Of a DNA stretch of 64,000 nucleotides, positions 48,165 to 56,042 are shown piece by piece. Source of the DNA: Streptomyces longwoodensis (lineage in GTDB: Bacteria; Actinomycetota; Actinomycetes; Streptomycetales; Streptomycetaceae); assembly GCF_001514125.1 (NCBI RefSeq), contig NZ_KQ948551.1, forward strand, positions 645,565 to 709,564, read 5' to 3'. The position numbers and the translations under genes are program-made. The first letter of the stretch is position 1. Every line of letters starts with the position of its first letter. Below the pieces are notes generated by a model. It was not told the DNA's origin, did not search any database, and saw nothing but the letters and a program-made list of their open reading frames with translations.

Positions 48165-49220
48165 TCAGGTGCGGGACGTCAGGGCCTTGTCCAGGGCCTG
48201 GAGGAACGCGTTCACCGTCCCCCGGTCCCGCACCGCCACCCGCAGCCAGTCCTCGCCCAGCCCCGGGAACGTGTCTCCGCGCCGCACCGCGAAGCCCAGG
48301 TCGCGCAGCCGCCGTCGTACCGCCGTGGCACCCGGGACGCCGAGCAGCACGAACGGCCCCTCGGCCGGGCCCGCGACCCGTACGCCGTCCGCGGCGAACT
48401 CCTCGAGCCCGGCCACCAGATGGGCCCGGTCGGTCGCCACCCGGTGTGCCGCACGGTCCGCCTCCGCGAGGGCCCGCGCGGACACGCACGCCTCGGCCGC
48501 CGCCAGCGCCGGGGTCGACACCGGCCACAGCGGCTGCGCCCGCTCCAGCGCCGCGATCGTCCCGGGCCCGGCCAGGACGTACCCGATCCGCAGGCCCGCC
48601 AGCCCCCACGTCTTGGTGAGGCTGCGCAGCACCACCAGGCCGGGTACGTCGGTCCGTCCGGCCAGCGCCTCCCGCTCGCCGGGCACCGCGTCCATGAACG
48701 CCTCGTCCACGACCAGCGTCCGCCCGGGCCGGGCCAGCCCGGCGATCACGTCCGCCGGGTGCAGCACCGACGTCGGGTTCGTGGGGTTCCCGATCACCAC
48801 CAGGTCGGCGTCCTCGGGCACGGCCCCCGCATCGAGCCGGAAGCCGTCCTCCGCCCGCAGCAGCACCCGGCCCACCTCGTGCCCCGCGTCCCGCAGCGCC
48901 GCCTCCGGCTCCGTGAACTGGGGGTGCACCACGACCGGCCGCCGGACCGGCAGCGCCCGGGCCAGCAGCACGAACGCCTCGGCCGCGCCCGCCGTCAGCA
49001 GCACCCGCTCGGCCGGCAGCCCGTGCCGCGCGGCCACCGCCGCCCGCGCCGCCCGCCCGTCGGGGTAGGCGGCCAGGGAGGCCAGCGAACCGGCGACCAC
49101 CTCGCGCAGCCAGGGCGGCGGGGTGCCGGCCCGCACGTTCACGGCGAGGTCGACCAGCGCCGCCCCGTCGTCGCGGACCTCCGCGTCCCCGTGGTGGCGC
49201 AGGTCGTGCTCAGTGGGCAT
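48165..49220 (-). CDS. cobC: CobC-like PLP-dependent protein (Rv2231c family)
   Basis: This 351-residue class I/II aminotransferase-fold enzyme resembles L-threonine-O-3-phosphate decarboxylase, which makes the aminopropanol linker of cobalamin. The Schiff-base lysine is Lys203 (SLTKTWGLAGLRIGY), with NPTNPTSVLHP and VVDEAFMDAVPG forming the PLP site. The start at 49220 overlaps the end of cbiX by 11 bases. It is the last gene of the second cobalamin operon. Histidinol-phosphate aminotransferase is the main alternative, unlikely given the neighbours. Confidence 0.85.
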   Translation of the reverse strand: MPTEHDLRHHGDAEVRDDGAALVDLAVNVRAGTPPPWLREVVAGSLASLAAYPDGRAARAAVAARHGLPAERVLLTAGAAEAFVLLARALPVRRPVVVHPQFTEPEAALRDAGHEVGRVLLRAEDGFRLDAGAVPEDADLVVIGNPTNPTSVLHPADVIAGLARPGRTLVVDEAFMDAVPGEREALAGRTDVPGLVVLRSLTKTWGLAGLRIGYVLAGPGTIAALERAQPLWPVSTPALAAAEACVSARALAEADRAAHRVATDRAHLVAGLEEFAADGVRVAGPAEGPFVLLGVPGATAVRRRLRDLGFAVRRGDTFPGLGEDWLRVAVRDRGTVNAFLQALDKALTSRT

Positions 49221-50127
49221 GGGCGTGACCGTGCCCGTGGTGGTGCCCGTGCCCGTGGTGGTGGTCGCCGTCGTCGTCCGGGTGGAAGTGCGGCTGCTGC
49301 GGCATCCCCACCTTGTCCTCGAACCCGGGCAGCGCGATCCGGTACACGCACGAGTCGCAGTTCATCCGCAGGTCGCCCTTCACGGCCTCCGCGTACCGCT
49401 CCATCACCAGGTCCAGCAGCTCCGGCTCCGGCCCGATGACGTCCGCCGAGCGCACGTCCACGTCCGGGTGCGCGGCCGCCCACTCCTCGGTCTGCCGGCG
49501 CACCCGGTCCGGCAGGATGCCGGTGAACAGGAAGTACGGCAGCACGACGATCCGCCGCGCGCCCAGCCGCGCGCACCGCTCCAGGCCGCTCGGCACGTCC
49601 GGCGCCGCCAGCGACACGAACGCCGTCTCCACCGCGCCGTACCCGCGCCCCTCCCACAGCAGCCGGGCCGCCTTGCACACCTCGGCGTTGGCGTCCGGGT
49701 CGGTCGAACCGCGCCCGACCAGCAGCACGGTCACCTCGGCGCGGTCCACCCCGTCCAGCACCTCGTCCAGGCGGCGCTCCAGGACCCGCAGCAGCGACGG
49801 GTGCGGGCCCAGCGGACGGCCGTAGGTGTACGAGATCCCCGGGTGCCGCTCCTTCTCGCGGGCCAGCGCGGCCGGGATGTCGCCCTTGGCGTGCCCGGCG
49901 GACACCAGCATCAGCGGGACGGCGGCGAAGCGCCGTACGCCCCGCTCGACCAGGTCGGTGACCGCGTCGCCCAGCGGCGGCGGCGACAGCTCGATGAACC
50001 CGCCCGCGACGGGCAGTTCGGGGTGGCGGCGCCCCAGCTCCCGGACGAAGTCGCGGAACGCCTCGGCTCCGGCGTCGTCTCGCGTGCCGTGGCCGGCGAT
50101 GAGCAGGGCGGGCGGCGGGGTGGTCAC
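49210..50127 (-). CDS. cbiX: CbiX-type sirohydrochlorin cobalto-/ferrochelatase with His-rich tail
   Basis: This 305-residue chelatase is a two-domain (long) CbiX: the catalytic histidine motifs are LLIAGHGTRDDAG near the start and VSAGHAKGDIPAAL. The C-terminal half repeats the fold (VLLVGRGSTDPDANAEVC, VVLPYFLFTGIL) with cysteines in MNCDSCVYRI. The last 26 residues contain 13 histidines, a probable cobalt or nickel store. The GTG at 50127 overlaps the cobH stop. CbiX inserts cobalt early, as in the anaerobic pathway, yet the aerobic CobN is also encoded here; it could instead make sirohaem. Confidence 0.9.
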   Translation of the reverse strand: MTTPPPALLIAGHGTRDDAGAEAFRDFVRELGRRHPELPVAGGFIELSPPPLGDAVTDLVERGVRRFAAVPLMLVSAGHAKGDIPAALAREKERHPGISYTYGRPLGPHPSLLRVLERRLDEVLDGVDRAEVTVLLVGRGSTDPDANAEVCKAARLLWEGRGYGAVETAFVSLAAPDVPSGLERCARLGARRIVVLPYFLFTGILPDRVRRQTEEWAAAHPDVDVRSADVIGPEPELLDLVMERYAEAVKGDLRMNCDSCVYRIALPGFEDKVGMPQQPHFHPDDDGDHHHGHGHHHGHGHAHAH

Positions 50128-50711
50128 GATGTCTCCTCGACGGAAGTGGGGTGGTACAGCAGGGCGTTGAGCGCGGCCGAGGCCACCGCCGACCCGCCCT
50201 TCTCGGACACGTTGCTCACGGCGGGCAGCCCGCTCTCGCGCAGCGCGGCCTTGGACTCGACGGCGCCGACGAAGCCGACGGGCAGCCCGATCACGAGCGC
50301 GGGCCGCGCGTCCAGCGTGAGCAGTTCCTCCAGCGCGGTCGGCGCGTTGCCGATCACCCAGAGGGCGCCGGGCCCGACCTGCTCGTACGCGAGCCGGACG
50401 CCGTGCGCGGACCGGGTCAGTCCGGGACCGGCGACGGCGTCCCCCAGCCGGCACACGGTCTCCCGGCGGGTGATGCCGGCGCCGACCATCTCGACGTCGA
50501 CGACGACCGGCGCCCCGGCGTGCAGCGCGGCGTGCGCCGCGACCAGTTCGGCCTCGTCCATGACGAGGTCGTCGGCGTACTCCAGGTCGGCGGCGGAGTG
50601 GATCACCCGCTCCACCACCGCCCGGGTCAGCGGCGGGAAGTGCGAGGTGTCGAGCCGGGCGCGCAGCCGCCGGTAGGACTCCTCCTCGATGGGGTGGACG
50701 ACGCGGTTCAC
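50124..50711 (-). CDS. cobH: Precorrin-8X methylmutase
   Basis: This 195-residue enzyme moves the methyl group from C-11 to C-12, forming hydrogenobyrinate. Family segments are VVERVIHSAADLEYADDL with the catalytic histidine, GAPVVVDVEMVGAGITR, and VIGLPVGFVGAVESK. The start is GTG at 50711, overlapping the cobJ stop; its own stop overlaps the cbiX start. It is slightly shorter than average (about 205-210) with no missing core segment. Confidence 0.95.
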   Translation of the reverse strand: MNRVVHPIEEESYRRLRARLDTSHFPPLTRAVVERVIHSAADLEYADDLVMDEAELVAAHAALHAGAPVVVDVEMVGAGITRRETVCRLGDAVAGPGLTRSAHGVRLAYEQVGPGALWVIGNAPTALEELLTLDARPALVIGLPVGFVGAVESKAALRESGLPAVSNVSEKGGSAVASAALNALLYHPTSVEETS

Positions 50712-52381
50712 TCGGCCCCCTCCTGCCAGCGGTAGCCGCGCGGGGTCACCATGCGGCCCGCGATGTCCCGGGTCGCGGTGTTGCCCACGGTCACCACGGT
50801 CATCATGTCGACGGTCGCCGGGTCCAGGGCGCCCAGCGTGGTCAGCCGCGCGGACCCGTCGGGCCGGGAGGCGTTGCGCACCACGCCGACGGGCGTGTCC
50901 GGCGTCCGGTGCCCGGCGAGGACCGCCAGCGCCTTGGGCAGCTGCCAGTCCCGGCCGCGCGAGCGGGGGTTGTAGAAGGTCACCACGAGGTCCGCCTCGG
51001 CCGCGGCCCGCACCCGCCGCTCGATGACCTCCCACGGCGTGTGCAGGTCGGACAGGCTGATCGACACGTGGTCGTGGCCCAGCGGCGCCCCGAGGATCGC
51101 GGCGGCGGCCAGGGCCGCCGTGACGCCGGGCACGCCGACCACGTCGATGTCGTCGGACGCCTCGGCGAGCGCCGGGGAGGCCATCGCGTACACGCCCGCG
51201 TCGCCGCTGCCGATCAGCGCCACCGCGTGGCCCGCGCGGGCCTCGGCGACCGCGGTGCGGGCCCGCTCCTCTTCCGCGCCGAGCCCCGACTCCAGCACCC
51301 GGGTGCCGGGCCGCAGCAGGTCGCGGATCTGGTCGACGTACTGGTCGAGCCCCACCAGCACGGAGGCGCGCCGCAGTTCGTCCCGGGCGCGCGGGGTGAG
51401 CAGGTCCCGGGCGCCGGGCCCGAGGCCCACCACCGCGAGCCGTCCGCGCCCCGGCCGCCGGACGACGGCGCAGGTGGCCATGGCCGACTTCCGCTTGGGC
51501 ACGAGGAGTTGCCCGCCCCGCACGAGGGCGGCGGCCTCCGCGACCGAGGGCGTGCCGACGGCCGCGAGCGGCGCCGCCGACGGGTTCGGCACGTCGACGG
51601 CCGCGAGCTCCCCGGCGGAGTACGTCACCACCGGCACCCCGAGCCTCGCGGCGGCCGCGAGGATGCCCGGCTCGTCCGACTTGGCGTCCACGGTGGCCAG
51701 TTCGGCCACGCTGCGCGCCGAGAGGCCCGCGTCCCGCAGCGCCTCCTCGACCAGGCCCAGCACCTCGTCGGCCGGGACGCCCCGGGAAGCGCCGACGCCG
51801 ACGACCAGGGTCGGCGGACGCAGCAGCACCTCGCGCGGCCCCGCCTCGACGGCACGGTCCGTCAGCCGCACCGTGTGCGCCGCGGGCCCGTCCGCGAACG
51901 GCACCGGCGGCAGCGGCCAGGTCACCTCCGCGTCGAGCGCGACCGGTTCGCCGTCGAGCAGCGCCCGGCTCACGCCCGCGACGTCGCCCTCGACCGGCAG
52001 GCCCAGGGTGTCCAGGCCCGGCAGGTCCACGGCGTCGGTGGCCGTGGTCACCACCGGGCGGGCGCCCAGCACCTCGCCGACCTCGACGGCGAGGGCGTTC
52101 GCGCCGCCCCCGTGGCCGCCGAGCAGCGACACGGCGAACCGGCCGGCCTCGTCGACGCACACCACCCCGGGGTCGGCCGCCTTGCCGGCGAGCAGCGGCG
52201 CCACGAGCCGGACGACCGCCCCCGTGGCCAGGAAGCACACGAGCTGCTCGCACTCCGCGAACGCCCGCCGCACGGCGTCCGCCACGGGACCCTCGTACAC
52301 GCGCGTGCGGTCCGGCCACGCCGCGGCCAGCCGGTCGCGCGCCGCCGCCCCCGCCGCGGTGGCGGAAATCAGGCCGATCAC
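50708..52381 (-). CDS. cobJ: CbiG-CobJ fusion: cobalt-precorrin-5A hydrolase / precorrin-3B C17-methyltransferase
   Basis: This 557-residue protein joins a CbiG-like region (about residues 1-310, with FLATGAVVRLVAPLL and LLGGHGGGANALA) to a SAM-dependent tetrapyrrole methylase (about 312-557, with VVGLGPGARDLLTP, GDAGVYAMASPAL and VTFYNPRSRGRDWQLPKA). The methylase adds the C-17 methyl during ring contraction; CbiG removes the C-20 fragment as acetaldehyde in the anaerobic pathway. The GTG at 52381, with AAGGAG seven bases upstream, overlaps the cobL stop. The CbiG part beside an aerobic CobN is unusual on paper but common in actinobacteria. Confidence 0.93.
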   Translation of the reverse strand: MIGLISATAAGAAARDRLAAAWPDRTRVYEGPVADAVRRAFAECEQLVCFLATGAVVRLVAPLLAGKAADPGVVCVDEAGRFAVSLLGGHGGGANALAVEVGEVLGARPVVTTATDAVDLPGLDTLGLPVEGDVAGVSRALLDGEPVALDAEVTWPLPPVPFADGPAAHTVRLTDRAVEAGPREVLLRPPTLVVGVGASRGVPADEVLGLVEEALRDAGLSARSVAELATVDAKSDEPGILAAAARLGVPVVTYSAGELAAVDVPNPSAAPLAAVGTPSVAEAAALVRGGQLLVPKRKSAMATCAVVRRPGRGRLAVVGLGPGARDLLTPRARDELRRASVLVGLDQYVDQIRDLLRPGTRVLESGLGAEEERARTAVAEARAGHAVALIGSGDAGVYAMASPALAEASDDIDVVGVPGVTAALAAAAILGAPLGHDHVSISLSDLHTPWEVIERRVRAAAEADLVVTFYNPRSRGRDWQLPKALAVLAGHRTPDTPVGVVRNASRPDGSARLTTLGALDPATVDMMTVVTVGNTATRDIAGRMVTPRGYRWQEGAE

Positions 52382-53625
52382 TGAGCAACTCCTTCGTTCG
52401 TCGCGGGGGGCCGTACCCCCCACAGCAGGAAAACGGGATTGGTGGCGGCCAGCCGGGTCACGTCCCCGGGCAGCGGCGCCAGCCGCGACGACTGCAGCAG
52501 CACGCCGTCGCAGGCGAACCCGGCGCCGGTGAGCGCCGCCCGGGCCGCCGGCACCCGGTCGAGCGCGGCCAGCGCCACGACCACGGTCCGGCGCGCCCGC
52601 CGCGCGCACGCGGCCACCACGTCCGCCAGCTCGCGCCCGCCCCCGCCGACGAACACCGCGTCGGGGTCGTCCAGCGCGTCCAGCGCCTCCGGCGCGGTGC
52701 CGTGCACCACGTGCACGTCGACGCCGTGCGCGGCCGCGTTGGCGCGGATCCGCCCGGCCCCGTCGGCGGCCTTCTCCACCGCCGAGACCGCGGCGCCCAG
52801 CCGCGCGCACTCCACGGCCACCGAGCCGGAGCCCGAGCCGACGTCCCACACCAGGTCGCCGGGGCGGGGCCCCAGCCGGGCCAGGGCCAGCGCCCGCACC
52901 TCGAACTTGGTGATCATCGAGTCCCGGTGGGCGAACGCCTCCTCCGCCAGGGCCCAGCCCGCGGGCCCCGGCCCCCGCCCCGCCAGCGTCCGCGCGCCGC
53001 CGCCCGGCGTGCGCCGCTCGTCCAGGCTGACGACCACGCTCACCGCCATGCCCCAGTCGCGCTCCGCGGCCTCGGCGGGCGTCACCCGCTCCAGCCGCTC
53101 CTGCGGGGAGCCCAGCGCGGTCGCCACGACCAGCGTGCGTGCGTACGGCCGCAGCGCGGCACCGATCTCCGCCGGGCCCGCGCCCGGGCCGGTCAGCACC
53201 GCCACCTTCGGCTGCGCCCGGCACACGTTCACCGCGGTGCGCAGGTCCCGCCCGTGCGCGCTGACGACGACGGCGTCCTCCCAGGTCAGCCCGAGCCGCG
53301 CGAACGCCGCCGCGACGGACGACACCCCGGGCCGCACGGTGAGCCGGTCGGGGCCGAACCGCTCGGCCAGCACCCGTACGATCCCGAAGAACCCCGGGTC
53401 GCCGGAGGCCAGCACGACCACCCGGCGCCCCGCGTGGACGGACGCCTCGATCGCGTCCAGCGCCGGGGCCAGCGGCCCGAGCACGACCCGCTCGGCCGTC
53501 CCCGGCACCGCGGCCGCGTCCAGGTGCCGCCGGCCGCCCACGACCAGCTCGGCGCCCGCCAGGACGTCGGGGGAGGCGTCCGCGCCGGCCGGCCCGCCCG
53601 TCCCCGTGCCCACGACCGTGATCAC
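52378..53625 (-). CDS. cobL: Precorrin-6Y C5,15-methyltransferase (decarboxylating), CbiE-CbiT
   Basis: This 415-residue bifunctional SAM enzyme methylates C-5 and C-15 and decarboxylates the C-12 acetate. The CbiE half (about 1-200) shows VITVVGTGTGG and VLASGDPGFFGI. The CbiT half (about 215-415) has the Rossmann motif VWDVGSGSGSVAVECA near residue 259. The GTG at 53625 overlaps the cobM stop and the 3' end overlaps the cbiG-cobJ start, continuing the coupled operon. Confidence 0.95.
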   Translation of the reverse strand: MITVVGTGTGGPAGADASPDVLAGAELVVGGRRHLDAAAVPGTAERVVLGPLAPALDAIEASVHAGRRVVVLASGDPGFFGIVRVLAERFGPDRLTVRPGVSSVAAAFARLGLTWEDAVVVSAHGRDLRTAVNVCRAQPKVAVLTGPGAGPAEIGAALRPYARTLVVATALGSPQERLERVTPAEAAERDWGMAVSVVVSLDERRTPGGGARTLAGRGPGPAGWALAEEAFAHRDSMITKFEVRALALARLGPRPGDLVWDVGSGSGSVAVECARLGAAVSAVEKAADGAGRIRANAAAHGVDVHVVHGTAPEALDALDDPDAVFVGGGGRELADVVAACARRARRTVVVALAALDRVPAARAALTGAGFACDGVLLQSSRLAPLPGDVTRLAATNPVFLLWGVRPPATNEGVAQ

Positions 53626-54440
53626 GTACTCGCCCCCCGCTCGCGCAGCGCCCGGCGGGCCTGCGGGTCCGCCTTGCGGAAGCCGTGGAAGTGCCCCGGG
53701 TGGTAGAGGTGCGAGCGCGTGCCGTGCGCGTCCAGCGCCGGCCCGACCAGGAACAGCGTGTGCTTCCAGAGCTTGTGCTCCTTGACCGTCTCCTCCAGCG
53801 TGCCGATCGTGCACTTCACGACCAGCTCCTCCGGCCAGGTCGCCTGGTGGGCGACGACGACCGGGGTGTCCGTGGGGTAGCCGCCCTCCAGCAGCTCCCG
53901 CACCAGCTGCCCGCTGCGAGCGGCCGACAGGAAGACCGCCATGGTGGTCCCGTGCCGGGCGAACTCCCGCACCTCCTCACCGGGCGGCATGGGCGTCTTG
54001 CCGCCGCCGAGCCGGGTCAGCACCACCGACTGGGCGACCTCCGGGATGGTCAGCTCGCGCTGCGCGAGCGCCGCCACCGCCGAGAACGACGACACCCCCG
54101 GGACGACCTCGGTCGCGATGCCCAGCGCGTGGCAGCGGTCCAGCTGCTCCTGGGTACCGCCCCACAGCGCCGGGTCGCCGGAGTGGATGCGGGCGACGCG
54201 CAGGCCCTCGCGGTGGGCCCGCTCGTACACGGCGACGACGTCCTCCAGGGACATGGTCGCCGAGTCCAGCACCTCCGCGCCCTCGCGCGCGTGCTCGAGG
54301 ACCTCCGCCTGGACCAGGCTGGCCGCCCAGATCACCACGTCGGCCTCGGCGATGGCGCGCGCGGCGCGGAACGTCAGCAGGTCGGCGGCGCCGGGGCCGG
54401 CACCGACGAAGGTCACCTTGCCGGTGGGGGCATCGGCCAT
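53622..54440 (-). CDS. cobM: Precorrin-4 C11-methyltransferase
   Basis: This 272-residue SAM-dependent tetrapyrrole methylase has KVTFVGAGPGAADLLTFRAA at the start, IHSGDPALWGGTQEQLDRC, and VVPGVSSFSAVAALAQRELT, all typical of CobM/CbiF. The ATG at 54440 is preceded by GAGAGGA. It is the first gene of the second cobalamin operon and diverges from the ZIP transporter across 121 bases, so its promoter lies there. Confidence 0.95.
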   Translation of the reverse strand: MADAPTGKVTFVGAGPGAADLLTFRAARAIAEADVVIWAASLVQAEVLEHAREGAEVLDSATMSLEDVVAVYERAHREGLRVARIHSGDPALWGGTQEQLDRCHALGIATEVVPGVSSFSAVAALAQRELTIPEVAQSVVLTRLGGGKTPMPPGEEVREFARHGTTMAVFLSAARSGQLVRELLEGGYPTDTPVVVAHQATWPEELVVKCTIGTLEETVKEHKLWKHTLFLVGPALDAHGTRSHLYHPGHFHGFRKADPQARRALRERGAST

Positions 54441-54492
54441 GGGTTCGGTCCTCTCGAAACGTGCGGAACAAGCAGGGATGTAACGGGCGTCG

Positions 54493-54513
54493 CGGGACGG
54501 ATCAGCCGTCCCG
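54493..54513. promoter_or_regulatory. Hairpin in the cobM/ZIP divergent promoter region
   Basis: CGGGACGG (54493-54500) and CCGTCCCG (54506-54513) make a perfect 8-bp inverted repeat around ATCAG, centred between the two divergent genes. It may be an operator or a leader hairpin. The space is too short and lacks the conserved B12-box features for a cobalamin riboswitch. Confidence 0.4.
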
Positions 54514-54561
54514 GGGTGGCCGGATGTGCGCGGCCGGGGGTTGATCGGATACGAAGGGGCC

Positions 54562-55290
54562 ATGGCGGTCCTCGTCGCGCTCGGCGCGTTCCTGATGACG
54601 CTGGCCGGCGGCTGGACGGCACAGCGTGTGACCGACCGTCGCCACCTGGTGCTGGGCCTGGCCGGCGGGCTGATGCTCGGCGTGGTCGGCCTGGACCTGC
54701 TGCCGGAGGCCCTGGAGGCGGCCGGCGCGGAGGTGTTCGGCGTCCCGGCCGCGCTGCTGCTGTTCGTGGCCGGCTTCCTGCTGGCCCACCTGATGGAGCA
54801 CCTGCTCGCCGGGCGCACGGCCGCGCACGGCGCGGGGGAGCACGGCCACCGCGTCCCCGAGGTGGGCCTGACGGCCGCGGCCGCGATGGTCGGCCACAGC
54901 GCCATGGACGGCGTGGCGATCGGCGCGGCCTTCCAGGTCGGCGGCGGCATGGGCACCGCGGTCGCGCTGGCGGTCGTGGCCCACGACTTCGCCGACGGCT
55001 TCAACACGTACACGATCACGAGCCTGTACGGGAACGACCGCCGCAAGGCACTGACCATGCTGTTCGCGGACGCCGTGGCCCCGGTGGCCGGCGCCGCCTC
55101 GACGGCGTTCGTCACCATTCCGGAGCAACTGCTCGGCGGCTACCTCGGCCTCTTCGGCGGAGCGCTGCTCTACCTCGCCGCCGCCGAGATCCTGCCCGAG
55201 GCCCACCACGCCCACCCGGCCCGTTCGACCCTGCTGTGCACGGTCGCCGGTACGGCCTTCATCTGGCTGGTGGTGGGCCTGGCGAGCTGA
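54562..55290 (+). CDS. ZIP family metal transporter
   Basis: This 242-residue membrane protein has about eight helices. The metal-binding motifs of the ZIP family appear as GHSAMDGVAIGAA and AHDFADGFNTYT, with a histidine-containing loop (AAHGAGEHGHRVPE) before them and HHAHPA near the end. It would import a divalent metal across the membrane. The ATG at 54562 follows CGAAGGGG. It lies between the two cobalamin operons, transcribed oppositely, so cobalt (or zinc for the pathway enzymes) is a reasonable but unproven cargo. Confidence 0.87.
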   Translation: MAVLVALGAFLMTLAGGWTAQRVTDRRHLVLGLAGGLMLGVVGLDLLPEALEAAGAEVFGVPAALLLFVAGFLLAHLMEHLLAGRTAAHGAGEHGHRVPEVGLTAAAAMVGHSAMDGVAIGAAFQVGGGMGTAVALAVVAHDFADGFNTYTITSLYGNDRRKALTMLFADAVAPVAGAASTAFVTIPEQLLGGYLGLFGGALLYLAAAEILPEAHHAHPARSTLLCTVAGTAFIWLVVGLAS

Positions 55291-55307
55291 CCGGGCGACG
55301 GCGGGGC

Positions 55308-56042
55308 TCACAGCTTGCCGCCCCGCCCGCCGTCGCGCCGCGCGGGCGCGATGAGCGTCGACAGGTACGGCAGCGGCTCGGCGTCCATCCCGGCCGCCGG
55401 CCGGATGCTCTCCCCGGGCAGCCCGAGCGAGGCGCCCCACACGGCGTCGTCGAGCCGCCCGGTCTCCCGCAGCACCTCGGCGACCTCGGCGGCGTGCCGG
55501 CCGAACTTGTACGCCACCACGGTGCCCGGCCCGGCCAGCGCGTCCTTCAGCACCGCCGACCCGGCGGTCACCGGCACCAGCGTCAGCGGTTCGGTGCCCT
55601 CGGTCAGCACGGCGCCCGAGCGCGCGGCCAGGTCCTGCATCGCGGTGATGCCCGGCACCGTCTCCACGGCCACGCCCGGCACCAGCTCCCCGACGGTGTG
55701 CGCGAGGTAGGTGAACGTCGAGTACACGTTCGGGTCGCCGATGGTGGCGAACGCGACCGTGCCGTGCCGCCCGAGCAGCTCGGCGACCTGCCGGCCGGCC
55801 TCGTCCCAGGCGGCCTCGCGGCGCGCCCGGTCGGTCCGCTCGTTCAGCGCGAACACCACGCGCAGCACCTTCTCCGCGGGCACGTAGTGCAGCACCGTCG
55901 CCTCCGCGCGCCCCCGCTCCCCGGTGTCCATCACCGGCACGACGACGACGTCGGCGGCCCGCAGGGCGTTGACGCCCTTGACGGTCACCAGCTCCGGATC
56001 CCCGGGACCGACCCCGATGCCGATCAACCTGCCGCTGCTCAT
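55308..56042 (-). CDS. cobI: Precorrin-2 C20-methyltransferase
   Basis: This 244-residue SAM-dependent methylase catalyses the first methylation specific to cobalamin. LIGIGVGPGDPELVTVKGV, FATIGDPNVYSTFTYLA and VETVPGITAMQDLAARSG are the family motifs. The ATG at 56042 overlaps the cobB stop (ATGA). It ends the first cobalamin operon and converges with the ZIP gene, 17 bases apart. Confidence 0.96.
   Translation of the reverse strand: MSSGRLIGIGVGPGDPELVTVKGVNALRAADVVVVPVMDTGERGRAEATVLHYVPAEKVLRVVFALNERTDRARREAAWDEAGRQVAELLGRHGTVAFATIGDPNVYSTFTYLAHTVGELVPGVAVETVPGITAMQDLAARSGAVLTEGTEPLTLVPVTAGSAVLKDALAGPGTVVAYKFGRHAAEVAEVLRETGRLDDAVWGASLGLPGESIRPAAGMDAEPLPYLSTLIAPARRDGGRGGKL

Noticed and set aside
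54441..54561. Cobalamin riboswitch before cobM
   Set aside because: The spacer is only 121 bases and I cannot find a B12-box or the required multi-helix core; only an 8-bp hairpin is present.
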